NCBI GenBank assembly: GCA_013398295.1 | Contig: VZSF01000873.1 | Coordinates: forward strand, 1-64,000 | Direction: 5' to 3' | DNA length: 64,000 nucleotides | Source of the DNA: Chionis minor | Taxonomy: Eukaryota; Chordata; Aves; Charadriiformes; Chionididae | In this document: positions 36,401 to 48,741 of the stretch, in pieces | Numbering within the stretch: position 1 is the stretch's first letter | Layout of the letters: every line of letters begins with the position of its first letter | Position numbers and translations under genes: made by a program | The notes under the pieces: model-generated | Databases searched by the model: none | Seen by the model: only the letters and a program-made list of their open reading frames with translations | Told to the model about the DNA's origin: nothing

Positions 36401-39400
36401 GAGAATGTCCAGTGGACAGAAATGAATTAAAGTCTAACCAGGTGCACGCTGAAACCCGAAGAGGTAAGGTCACATCGTATGTGGCTAGATCGTACCTAGC
36501 TTTGCTAGGCCAGCACGCTCCAAAAGGCCAAGCCATGGTCTCTCTGGTGTCGGTTTAGTTAAAGGAAGCGGCTATGTGGTGTCTGCCACAATGATAAAGA
36601 GATTGCCATTTTGGAAGAGGTAGCTCTTTTATAATAAGGGCTGTTTTGTGCTATCTCTCTAATATTTTTAACACTGTCAGTGTTTCACAATTAATTTCCC
36701 TTATGACAAGGCAGAAGATGTCTTTGTTGGAACTGAACTGTGGCCAGGCTGACTGGCTAGAAATGAAAGCACCTGGCTTTCTGCTTTGCTTAGAGTTAGG
36801 AAGAGCTAATCCAGTCACACATTTCCATAGGACATCGACCAGACTGAACAAGCGTCTCTCCTTTCCCTTCCTGGTGGCTCCCCTTCAGAGAAAAACAGTA
36901 ACGAGCCAAACTTCTAAATACAAATGTTTCCCACTGGATAATGGACAGAAACCGAACATCTCCTCGCATACCTTCTCCTCCTCCCTGCCTCTTGAACAGG
37001 AAAAGGGGAGTCATCTCAGGCATCTTACAGGAAAGCAGGGAGGATGCCTCAGGCTGCTATTTTGCAAATGAACGACAAAGCCCTGATAAGAACTTTGGAT
37101 CAGACTGTAGTCGTAATAAAACTACTCCCTGCATATATGATTATTGGTAGCCGTGGGAATATGAGAAATTCATCGGCTGAGACACAATGAGCTCCCTCAA
37201 AGTCTCAGAGTTCTTCTGTAATTTAAATAGATTAAGGGTGCAAATCCCCCAGGATGTAATCTCACAAGTACATTTTCCTGGCACTTCGTACTTAGCCAAG
37301 AAGAGCTTCCCAGAGGTGTCTTTCTCCTTCTCGGTATTTCCATCCTTCTACATCTAGTTCCAGCAGCAAGCATGAAGCCCAGGAAGAACTGGGCAAAACC
37401 AGAAACCATTTTATTTTGAAACTGAAAGATCCTCTTAGGACCTCAAAGATTGGGTCCATCTGTATACTGGGGAAAATTCTTGACACTAGTTGTCGTTATT
37501 TGGTCCAGTCAGTTCACTTTTAATGATTAATTCTATTTCCTTTAACCCTTTATCACAGAAAATATGCTCATAGTTTTCTTGGCATCCAGATATAACAGCA
37601 ATTTCCTCATAAAAGATACACTACACCAAAAGGCAGAGAGCTCCTTTTTTTAGAAAAAAAAACCTAGTAAAACTAAAAGAGGTTCATAAAGTGTAAGTGG
37701 GATATAGGCACAGAAGCACTTTTTTTTCCGTCACAAATACAGAAGATCAGATTCGAAACTATAAACTAAATATGATATAAACATAGACTTTTACAGATTA
37801 AAATGAATGGAAATACCAAAGGTTAGCCACAAGAACTAGAAGTCTGGAATCTGGAAAACAAATAAGCCACCAGTATAAAAATATCCAATGACTTTTCATG
37901 CTGCTATTATTTGCAGTGATGACTTTTGTTAAAAGTTTTTCAGATGATCTATGTATTCCCTAGTTCTCGATCTGCCTTTCTGTCATCACCTTAATTTTAT
38001 TCAAATGCAGCACATAGAAAAGAAACATTACCTTTTTCCTTGGCTTGATTACGCCATTATATAACAGACCAAAACTCATGAAAATGTGAAATCCAGAAGA
38101 AAATCCAGACCACAAAGAGACGTATGTGCAGGAATGATAAAAAAATCAACTGCCAAAATTACATTCTTGATATTAGCTTTTAAACAGCAATGGGCAAATA
38201 GAAAAAAACTCTCATTCTAATTCTTATCTGACAATAAGAATTCCTAAATACTTTGGAATTGCGAAGCTGTGTTGGCATCTTGTGAATTCAGGTTTGCATG
38301 GAGTCAGGCAAGTCCATTCTCTGAACTTCTAACGCTAACATGTCTTCTCCTTCTGGTTAAGTGTAAGGGGTAAGAAAAAAAACCCCCACAACTCCACTTT
38401 GAGAAAACTTCAATTGTGTTTCTCCACGTGAAGTTCTTGGAAAGGTGTTTCCCCTGCTGCAGCCCAGTCTTCATCATGGCTTTGCCCAAGGTTCCTGTAA
38501 ATGCTGAGCACTCGCTCACCAGCTGCTCTGCTGCAGATCACCAGCAGCAATGCTCCTGGAGCTAAGGGCAGACCCAAGCAGCATCACTACCACTGGTGCA
38601 CACTGCAGGTTGCTTTATCACTCTCCTTTTATTTATTTTTTCCCTTACACATTCCTTGGCTTTCCTATGACATAGCAATGTGATAGAAAACGTGCATATC
38701 AGTCGAAAATCTCCGAGTAAATCGAGGCATAACATTTTAGAAAGAGGTTTTCCACCAAATTCATCATCTTCTGCTGTGGTAAACATTTTTGCTATGCTGT
38801 GTTGATGATGATTGATAGAGGAGTCGACACCAAAACAGGCAACATAGAAGAACAGTACTCATTGTCCTTCTCTCAGCATATTTTTCTCTAAGCTTTTTCC
38901 AGATTAGAAAATAAATTGTTTTTCAGGACTTAGGTATTTCCAGTTGTGGAACCAAAAATTATATGAATCAAATTATTGAGAAATATTGACAACAATCTCT
39001 AAAGATATGGGAATTTTCAAGTTATGACTAAAAGGCAAGAGAGAGTTTCTTGCGTAAGAGGAGACTGTGAAGACATAGCTGCTTCTTTTGAAGGGTAGTG
39101 TGAAAATTCAGACAAGCCTCCATGCTGCTCCAAATCAGTGCAAAACAATATGCATACTCAAGATTTTCTAGGGAATGGTATCGGAAAGAGCTGCAAAAAG
39201 AATCATCCTTCTGGAGTAAGGATAACTGGCTTTCTGAATTCGTCTAAAGACAGAGATTGATTCACATCCCAAGGCAGTGCAGCTGGACAAATGTAATTTC
39301 CTGGACATTAACAGTTAATAACGCCATGACTAGCATAGTAGCAGCAGATCACATCTGGCCATACCGGAGTAGCCATGAGACAGAAGTGACAGGCTTTTAG

Positions 39401-39897
39401 AGTAAAACATTTCATTGATATTGTATAAACTGGAATGAAGAGATGCTGTAAAACAAAAGGCCTTAACTGCTGGAAGACAAAGCTGATGAACGTGGGAGCG
39501 CTATTTGAACTGTACCCTCAAGACACCTGGCCTCCTACAGGAATCCTTAGGCTTCCAAAGGGTTTTAATGCCAATTTATCTCCTTTTATATTGTTTTGAT
39601 CTCTCCTCACTTTTTCACTGAAGCCAGTTTTGAGACACCCCTCCCACCTTAGCCTACGTCTGGAATAATTCTGTGTAATTTGCACTCAGAAACAGGGAAA
39701 CTAATTCCTTGCCTCTGGTAAGAGACGGATGCTATGCAAAAGCTGTGTGACCCAGAGCACTCAGCCAAAGGCAACACCCACAAAGGTAACGACAAGAGGG
39801 AAAATCTCAGGATCACTAAGGGAGATGAGAACACAGGGACAAGGTTACTTTAACCTTATTCCCCATTTAAACAGCTGAAGGGACAACGCTTAACCTA
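33436..39897. other. Non-coding stretch, no gene recognised
   Basis: Contains a (GGA)5 run near 33926-33939, a perfect 7-bp-stem hairpin at 33976-33994, a 12-base tandem duplication at 34639-34662, and a 111-codon plus-strand frame at 34005-34340 in locally CpG-containing sequence with no recognisable domain. The sequence at 38930-39010 is AT-rich and enhancer-like. Other frames look accidental. Confidence 0.6.
33976..33994. repeat. Perfect 7-bp stem-loop
   Basis: CCTACCC (33976-33982), loop CGCTA, GGGTAGG (33988-33994). Confidence 0.9.
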
Positions 39898-40025
39898 CTT
39901 AAACCAGAAGGGACCTGAATGTTCGTGTGGTCAGACTTTCTACGTAACACAGGCTAAAGAGAAGCAGCCATCAGTTCCTGCATCTACACCAGAAACCTCC
40001 TCTGGGGCAAGAGAAACTTTTAGCC
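39898..40025 (-). mobile_element. Ancient CR1 3'-end fragment
   Basis: The plus strand has AAACCAGAAGGGACCTGAAT, then GTGGTCAGACTTTCTACGTA and ACACAGGC, the reversed terminus of the old amniote CR1 group, followed by CAGTTCCTGCATC and a CTGGGGCAAGAGAAACTTTT block in the expected order of the adjoining 3' region. Heavily diverged and 5'-truncated; orientation minus. Confidence 0.65.
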
Positions 40026-41624
40026 AGAGTGGCCAGTGCTCCCTACCCAGACACAGAAAAGACATTTTACCAGAGAGCTGCAAGCCAGAAAAAGGGAGAA
40101 AAGGTATTTTTTCTGCCCCTCTTCAGGCCTCTCCTCTTTGTCCACTTTCCCAGGTTCCTCGGGAGCTTATGTAGGAGTCAAAAGGCTTCTCCCCACTCAG
40201 GTCTCTGTGGCACTAATGCAACACACTAGATAGATGACAGGAAAATATGCACTCCACTTCCCTTTCCAAATTCTGAGGTTTGTGTTCTCAGCAAGACATT
40301 CTTTCCTCCGCCACCTCCTGCTACCCTCTCCCACTCCCCATGTCTCAACCTCTGAAGCAAGCATTTGTTTCTGTCACCAGCAAACTCCTTGTCAATCAAC
40401 CCCAGATCCTTTCCAGACAGTCTTCCCACCTCAGAGTCCCACAAAGGAGCATCCACGGCTGTGTAAGCAACTCCCACTGCTCCCAGCTGGTAGTCTCCAT
40501 CCTGCCCCACACCCACCCGCTGGTCAGTTTTCAGAGCAGCTGAAGTCAGCTAGGGAGGCCCCAGTGCGGCTTTGAATTCAGTTTCGTCTAAGCCTTAAAA
40601 TCAGTTTCTGCTTGAAGTGTATACCTGATTCAGGTGGGAGACCTGCTGCATTTGTGTCTCCCAGAAGCTCTGGTTCCTTTTGCACAAGTTGCTTTACTGT
40701 GTGTGAGTCTTGTTCCTCCCTCCTCAGAGAAGACAAACTGGCATCAGATCTCGGAGGACACCTCACCCAACGCCCTTTAGGAAAGCTGTCACATCAGAGG
40801 CCACTTTGCTTTTCAGTCCTGACTTCCCTGCCTTCACATATGCCAAGGAAAGGGACAAAATACTTAAGATTTCAAATCACTGACGCAAATGTTCTTAACA
40901 CAAACATTCCTGTGAGCCACTAATATTCCCAGATGCCTTTGCTTTAAATCAAATACTTTCACCCTTAGAAATTTCTAGTGCCTTAATTCTGGAATACTGC
41001 AAGTTGCCATTTGCAGAGCATGCAGGGTTTGAGACCTAGCCGATCCTTCCCACGCAGGACAACAAAGAAGCAGCTAGGATACTTGTGTGAGGCTTCTTCT
41101 ATTACACATTCTTCTTTTTTTTCTGTAAGAAAAGAGATAACCTGGGAGTTAACAGGAACTGAGGTCGATTCACCAGGCAGGTACAACAATATATTTGTCA
41201 TAGTTGTCATGTTATACTTCCCGCATGCATATTATTGCCCTACTTGCCCACCCTTTCCATTGGTGGGAAGGAGAAAATACAGTCCCACCATGTTATTGAT
41301 TCCAGCAGCATAAGCTGAGCTTTTCATTTCAAGAAGAAATGATCCATGAATCCATCTCGTTTGTCTTTGGATTGGATGGGAGTATCCCTCTTTACCCAGC
41401 AAGAGAAAAATGGTCACTCTCCTCATTTTTCTCTGCTTCTATTATTGATTGCGGCCTTGATGGGGAAAGAAAGGGATAGATCCTCTTCTGCAAAGCAAAA
41501 AATGACCCAGCGTCAGAAGGAGTTAACCCAGGCATAACACCTTAATTGCTAGAGTTTCCTTTATCACTATTTCTTTTCTTTATCACTGCTTCTTCAGACA
41601 GGTACCTCCTGAGAGTCCCCTCAC
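40026..41624. other. Non-coding stretch, nothing recognised
   Basis: Pyrimidine-rich at 40110-40550, which yields overlapping chance frames of about 100 codons on both strands. No repeat ends, RNA genes or exon framing were recognised. Confidence 0.6.
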
Positions 41625-41690
41625 AACTGGCAACTGAACCAGAGACCTCTGGGTGCAAGTGTATGAGCTCTACCTGTTGCATTAACGTGG
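41625..41690 (-). repeat. tRNA-related fossil (SINE head or tRNA pseudogene)
   Basis: On the minus strand, CAACAGGTAGAGCTC (A-box/D-arm-like, plus coordinates about 41665-41679) is followed after about 25 bases by CAGAGGTCTCTGGTTCAGTT (anticodon-arm end, variable region and B-box/T-arm-like; GGTTCAGTTGCC at 41629-41640). The order and near-native spacing are those of a tRNA gene. The acceptor arms do not pair well, so it is a decayed tRNA pseudogene or the head of a tRNA-derived SINE. Confidence 0.45.
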
Positions 41691-43315
41691 GATTCCTATC
41701 AGCTTTCACTGAGAGTCGCCCCACGTGCTCCTCCAGGCCTCCTGGGTTTAGGTTAGAGACTGTCGAAGCCCTGAACAGCAGGAGCCCGTGCTTGCATACT
41801 TTATTGATCTCAGGATGCACTTCAGCAACGCTTTTTGTCTTAACGTTTATTTTACAACTGCTTCCACAAGCCAGCACAAAAGGGGGAGGCTTGCTCTCAT
41901 GTCTCCAAAGGACAGTGCATCCTGACACAATAGAGTGGACACAGCTCTGAGGGCAAACACCCCCTCCACATATCAGGGGGTGGTGGGAAGCTGGAGCAGG
42001 GGGGTGGTCTGCAGCACCAGCGGAGGTACTGGGAGGATGAAAGACCAGGAGCAACCCATACACTTGGCATTCACCTCAGAGGCAGCTGAGAAAACTTATC
42101 AGGTTGGGAAGGCTCAATAACAAAAACATTTTTCCTGTTTAAAGGACGATCCTATTAGTCACCTCAGATTTGCCCTGGTAAAAAGCTCCTGGTCTTCTAC
42201 TTTTATAGCTGTACTACAGCCATACAGACATCACACATATGTTTTGTCCCAGCTTTTTTTTCCCCAAACTTCTTTAAAAAGACGGCTGCTGTAAATCGTT
42301 TTCAGCTTACGGAGTATTTTGTTCCCCAGACAATACTTCAGTTTCCTATAATCACAGATAAATGAAGAAATATTCTGGCAATTATACTAGCAAAGAGCGG
42401 TTGCTTTCAGAGATGGATATTATAAAAAGATCCTGGGAAACAGCAGGTGAAGGAAAGAGAAGCTGTGCTCAGTTTGCTCTCCCCTCCCCAGCTCTGGCAG
42501 GGTTGCAGCCACCCTGCCTTCCTCAGGAGAGGCACCCCAGGCTGGAGATCAGCATCTCACATTGCCCTCAGTGGAGCCAGAGCAGGGCTGGACACGAGAG
42601 CTGCCCAAGAGACAGCCAGCAGGGCCAGAGCCCCAATCCCTGAGATGAGGGAGAAGAGGCACCCACCTCTTCAAAGGAAGCCCTTTCACTTCCTTCCTTT
42701 CAGGAAGGTCTTTCACACCTAAAGCAGGTGCCGCTTTACATATCTGGGCTTCCACTCACTTTACGTTTCCTCCCTAATTTAGTCAAGAAAAGCGCACTCT
42801 GATACTGCTGCCAAGTCAGTCCCCACCAAGACTTCCCTTTAGCTCTTCAGCAATGAGCTCTCTTTTGCCAGCACCACTGGGGATTATGGAACCCTCCCAA
42901 ACGCTGCTATGGCAGCATGCAGCATCTTTACACATGCCTTGCACAGGTAAAGGTGGGAGAGAAAAGGAGACGCAAGCTCAGGCTCCAGTAAGCTCCACTT
43001 CTGATCAGAGGAGCCGCAAGGAACAGGAGGCTGCTGGCTGTCTCTTGGAAAGGCCAAAGCATTTGTTAAAAATGCTCAAAAATGCTGTTTTTGCAGATTT
43101 GAAGGGGAGGATGGCAGAAGCATTTCTGTCAGTCTCCACTGTCTTTGCTAAGACCATCTGTAACAGAGGAGTAAAAAAAGGAGGGCACATAAGATGCGGC
43201 TCTGGTGCAGCATATTATAATGATGCATCTCCTGGAGACAGCACTGCCTTCGGATGAGACGTCTCCCCAAGAACACTGTCACTCGTGGCTTACTGCAGGT
43301 GTCAGGTGCCCTGAC
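41691..43315. other. Non-coding stretch, nothing recognised
   Basis: The 173-codon minus-strand frame at 41542-42063 and frames of 93-134 codons at 42362-43257 show no domain and overlap frames on the other strand; they are judged accidental. Confidence 0.6.
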
Positions 43316-43336
43316 TATTGTTATTATTATTATTAG
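43316..43336. repeat. (TTA)n microsatellite
   Basis: About seven TTA units without interruption. Confidence 0.92.
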
Positions 43337-43689
43337 ATATTTGCCGAGTGCCAGCGGTGCACCTGGTGCTCATAATCAACTCAAACAAGCTGCCGATTTT
43401 TAACAGTGGGCCGACTGCATTTCCACTTGTGAAAATTTGCCTATTTGCTTCTTCAGGCGCTATCTTCTCCAAGGGGAAATACGCAATATAGTTTTGTTTC
43501 CTTCCTCCAGGACTTTCGGTACCTGTTATTATTTTAAATGCACAATAGCTCAGCTCCTCACCACAGTACGCCAGTCTTTTTTATCCGTCAACTCTTCGGG
43601 ATCAGATCACTAATTCACGTACAGGATAAGACAACTGCCAAATTATTATACTACAAAGCGAAGATCTTCAGACACCTGTCATCTTGATG

Positions 43690-44010
43690 AAAGCAGCACC
43701 ATCAACTGACCTTTGCCAGTTCAAGGTCGATAATGAGACAAGTCAGGCAGGAAGAGCAGTGTGTGCTGACTCCATTAACGCTGGCTGTGTGCACACTCAG
43801 TAGCACCACGTCTCCTGTCAATTAGTGTGGGTAAACTAGGGACTGCTGATTGCCAGAGACATGGCATAGCGAGCTGCTGCTACCTCTACTTCTACACCCT
43901 GCTGCATTTTAATTAGCTCCAGTCCCCTGACTATTTCCTCAGAGCTTCATTACTGCCGTCTTCAAGATACTCGAGGCAAGCCTTTTACATTGCACATCGC
44001 TAATGAGAAG
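43690..44010. promoter_or_regulatory. Enhancer-like block with nuclear-receptor and homeodomain motifs
   Basis: Contains TGACCTTTGCC at 43707-43717 and TCAAGGTCG at 43721-43729, both close to nuclear-receptor half-sites in everted orientation, then TCAATTAGTG at 43818-43827 and TTTTAATTAG at 43907-43916 (homeodomain cores), and CATCGCTAATGAG near 44000. No coding frame. Typical composition of a conserved tissue enhancer; not verified by alignment. Confidence 0.3.
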
Positions 44011-47000
44011 AAATGTGAACATCCTCACCATGGAGTTTGATAATGCTGGACTGTCTGCATGCACACGTGAGGGTGCATGTGAAGATTTAAGGGGCTCCTC
44101 AGCATAACGCAGCGTAAACATCGCTCGGAGATGGCAAAAGAATAGAATGAGTCAGCGCCCACAAGGGAAGGTATTCCCAAAATGACCAAAAACACAGGAT
44201 GGAAAAATGATGAACAGCCCATGAGGAGCACAGGTGAACGTGTGCGTGCCTGTATAAAGCGTCGTTTCAGTAATGATTATTGAAGACCACCCACATATGC
44301 TACAGCTCAATGGCATGAGGTCATAAGCTTGGAAATAGCGAGTTCCCCCAAGGGGCACCAGCTCCGCCTTGCACAGCCCACGTAGAAGCCACCCATACGA
44401 CAGCCGTGAGAGTTGGTGGGCGAAGGACCCAGACTATCACTTGGTCATTCCCAAGATTTCACATTGAGAACCATGGCTTTTCAACAGAAAGCTGCTGGGG
44501 GTTTTTTTTCTGTATTTTTTAACCCTTTTGCAGTCGTTTTGATAGCATCAACCCAGCAGTACTAATTTTCCTTGAGTTGCAATTGTATTTGAAGTAAATG
44601 GTGATAGACAATTGCTGTCTTTACAGCCGAGTGCTGGCCAGACCCGCTTCCAAATAGCTTCAGGTTAAAATATTACAGTCTGTACAGCCCTCCCTTCGCA
44701 ATGCACAGATGTGCTTGGTGCAGGTCAGCTCGGTGAGGGATTTGTGTTGACGTTTTGAGTCAAAGTCTTGGTCCCGTTCTGTTTTCCCGGCTTCACCAGC
44801 TGACAACTCCCTCAGCATATGGGTGGTTCTGCTGCTAATACTTGGCTCAGGCATCTACATATCCCAGTTACAGCTCAATATGAGTATTGCCTGAGTCCCA
44901 CTCCCACCGTGTATGACCACTGCTATTCATTCCCTCCTCACAGCAATAGCTCTTTTAATTAAACTTCTCTGATACGTCACTTATGCCCTTAGAGACTCAC
45001 AGCTAATAAGCCAGCAAACCTACGTTAGGATTTTTTTCCTCAATGAACACTAGCAGAAACCTTATAGATGCAACAAAAAGTTGTGCTGAGAGTGTACTTG
45101 CTGGAGACATGATGGAGAAGTCATGGGCCGGACTGAAGAAACTGTGGTTTCTACATGGCTTCAGCAGCGTTTGGACCAGAGACCTAGTGGGAAAGAAATT
45201 AGAGGGTTTTTTGCTGACGGATCTTTTATTCTCAGCAACTGTCCGGAAATAAAAGATGAGTCTCCATCAGCTCAGTGGCTGCCTTTGCTGATTTAGAAGG
45301 AAAGGCTCCTCAAAATGATTTGTCCTTGCAAAATCTCCTTTACAATTAGTGACCCACCTTCACTTGTGTTTATTGCTTTCTCTGCACTGAGCAAACTTAG
45401 ACCTCAAGGCAGCAGTGGATCAAAACTGGCTTCAAAATCCTTCCAGTAAAGCTGCTTCTGAACATGCACCAGCGTTTGATGTCCTCTAAGTGATTGCCTT
45501 AGTGATGCTCCGGTGACTGAAATGGAGGGAGGAAACGAAACACAGAGAAGCAGGCTGGCCGCAGAGGAAAGCTCTTGTCATCCCCTGTGGAAGTGGTGGA
45601 GGACTGTGCCACTCTGGTGAGCCTATGGCCTTTGCAAACCGACTGCCCAACCTCTGGGGATGCACAACTTCATCCTACTGCTCATCACAGAGTTGTTCTA
45701 CACTGGCCTTAACATATATTTCCATTGTCCAAAAAAAACCAACCCCCAAACCAAAACACTGCCTTCCCCCCACATCTTATGCCCTTTTTAAATTTCCTTT
45801 GAATGACTAAGAAAATAACAGTTTGCACGGAATATGGTTTGTGAAAAAAACCAAAATTAAAAAAATCACATCATCAAAACTGGGTTTGTTTTTCCTAAAG
45901 GGCCTCTACGCAATGAGGTTTTTGTTTTCTCTGAAAGAAGAGCCTGCTGTCAGCCTCTACACAGCCCTGTGCACTTCCCCAAAGCTAACTGGAAAAAGCT
46001 AGTCCTGTTCTTCTTAAGGCAAATAGCCATTATCCAGAAAAGCTCGGGCACCCAGCACTGCTTCTCCTTCTATTCCTCACCCACGAGCAGGCAAGACTGC
46101 TTCAATGTTCGTGCTATGCCATCTAACAAACACTTGCTAGCCACCTGTGTGGATATCTTTAAAACAGTAACTTTGAAAAACACCCACCAGCATCCAAACA
46201 TATGGATATGTGCCTGAGGGCTGAATACATTCTGTACATACAGTTATTCTCATGGCTGATGCAATCTGATACTCCATCTATGCTGTTGCAGGGACACCTC
46301 CTGGCATCCTCCTACAGGCTCTTACACAATGGTTGGGGATCGGTCAGCGGGTATCAGTGGCAGCCACAATCTAAATGCACTTTATCATCTCAGTGTTAGG
46401 GCTTTATCGTGCAGCTCTGACTGATAAAGATATAGCTGACACAAAGGAATTGTATTTCAAAGGAAACGCTTAGAAGTCATGCCGATGACGGCAAGAGTGG
46501 GTGCGTGCCAGTTGCTGCGTGGGAGTACAGCTTCATGAACCTCTCAGCGGAGCAGGTGAAGCGACTTTTACCAATGCTGGCTATTCTATTAGAAATATCT
46601 TTTTATTTATTTTTCGTAATACTCCAGCTGTGCATGCCTGCATGCCACAAGGCTGACTTGAGGAGTTTGAAAACATAAGCTTTAAGGCTCAAAACCAGAA
46701 GAAAACCACTCCAGATCCCAGATATCTTCTGTACAGGTGACAGGATTGCTGCCTAGAAAAGAGCTGTTTTCCACACTTGATTAAAATTTTTCCATTAAGA
46801 CAAACTCTTTTCTTGACAGAAAATAGTATCTCTAATAGAGCTAAGCCTATTTCTTCCCCCACAAAATTGGTGTATCTTCAAGGGGAAAAGAATAAAAATT
46901 CAAACCTTAAAATATTTTTGCCACGTACTTCACTGAAAGCCAAAAAGACAGAGTATTTCCTACATGCATTTGATTGAAAACCAAAATGTTTTGACTGGCA

Positions 47001-48715
47001 ATATTGCTGAAATGCCTCAAGAGACCTGCTAATTCATTGACTCCCTTTTCCCCCAAGGGGCAGGCAAGATTTGCTATAGTATGGCAAGGTGAAGGACTCC
47101 CATTTTGCAGCACCTCAGCTCTTTGAAGGAGGACATTTCCTGAGGGAAGATTTGGTGGAACGAGACAATGCTGGCTGTAGGAAGCATAGAGGTTCCTCAT
47201 GTGCCTATACCGAAGTGCAATGACTGCCTTTCAGAGTTGAAGTTGCTCTTCTGGCTTAATTGCTTCACCTGATCCTGGGCATTATTCAAAATTTTCCCAC
47301 AGTTTTAAACAAAAAGAGAGTAGAAAAAAACCATTCAGATTGGCACAGATTCTGTATTTTTCCCTTTCCCTACACTTCCTCAGACCACACTTACTGGCAA
47401 GCAGGCAAAGGACATCCCTTCTCATTCGCAAACCACAACACCAAGCAAACCGAAGTGATGCACGCTGTGCATTGCAAGGTATCACAGCGGCCATGAGAGT
47501 TGCACGTGAAAGACCAAGAAGTCAAAGGAAATATTCCCATAACTCTTTCCTAACTGGGCTGTGCCATTTCCAGCCTGCACAGCAGTATCTCTTTCCCTGC
47601 GACACTGACAGGCAGGACCCACAGCACCTGGACCACAGCTCGCTGAGTAGCAGCTGTTTTTTTCCCCCAAAGAAAGGCATCTCACACCTATTCAAGCTCT
47701 ACATGTAGGTAAAAAATTGTGGACGTCTGTCGTACCTCGTGACACACTTTGGGGCTCTGGCACATCCCAAGGTCTACTCAGAAATGCCTGTCACTCCGCA
47801 TCTCCTCTGCTCGGCTGACAGCTTAGTAAGGGGATAGACTCTAATAAACAGAAGATAGCACGGCGGCAATAGCATCCAGCCATAGGTATCGACCATGCCT
47901 TTAAAGACAGACACGCATAGAAGGCTTCCTTCTTGATCATAATCAAAGACTATTTTCACCCAAAAAATAAGTGACAACTGAGGTAAATTTTTGCTGTGGT
48001 ATGCAGGTGTCTTATAAAGCAAAATAACAACATTTTTGAAAGCACGTTGGTACCTTCTGCCCTTTAGAAATAAGCTGACAAGAAAAGCAGAAGAAAGACA
48101 AAGCAACACTGATCAAAATAAAGGGAAAGAAGGATTTACGGATTTATGTTTGCCCAGTAGTCAGCTACATAAATTGCCTGTGAATGACGGTTAAAAAGGT
48201 TTTAAAATGTGTTTGAGGCATACCTAGGCTTGCTTATTTGCCAGGGAATAATATTTGTGCCTTTCTATCTGTCCTGTTCTAAATCACCCAAAATAGATGG
48301 TAATGTTGCTAGTAAAGCAAAATGAATCCAAAAAGAGCAGGAGCAGAACAAAACATCCCCGGGTAAAGAAAGAAGAAATAAAAGACACGGATGGGTTCTG
48401 AAGCTGAAAGTAGTTCCTGCAAACCAACAAATCACTAAATGCATGCCAAAAAACCAGGAGGGAGAAAACATGTGGTGTAGTAACTGTTACGCGTCCATAA
48501 GAGATTTATCTCAACAATCTCTCAAGCGCCATTGCTACCTGTCTGCTAGGGGGACAGGGACATTTAAGTGACATAAGCTGTTAGCAAGGTCTCTCCGAAC
48601 AAAGACACAAAAAGGAGAGAGATGAAATAGAGACCTGTATGATTTTCTCTTTTTCCCAAGGTTTACCAAATTCCCCCAGGGGCAAAGCCAGGAAAGAAGC
48701 AAGCTCGGTGCTTTC
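44011..48715. other. Non-coding stretch, no gene recognised
   Basis: Mixed composition, short chance frames on both strands, no recognised transposon ends. A GCATGC-CT-GCATGC mini-palindrome lies near 46633-46646. Nothing else was seen. Confidence 0.6.
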
Positions 48716-48741
48716 AAAAAAAAAAAAAAAAAAAAAAAAAA
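48716..48741. repeat. Poly-A tract of 26
   Basis: Uninterrupted 26-A run. It could be a retrocopy tail, but no retrogene or SINE body was recognised upstream. Confidence 0.95.

Noticed and set aside
41542..42063. 173-codon minus-strand frame
   Set aside because: It spans the tRNA-like fossil and opposite-strand frames; no recognisable domain, so judged accidental.
48716..48741. Poly-A tract as tail of a retrogene or SINE
   Set aside because: No gene-like or SINE-like body precedes it, and no target duplication was seen.
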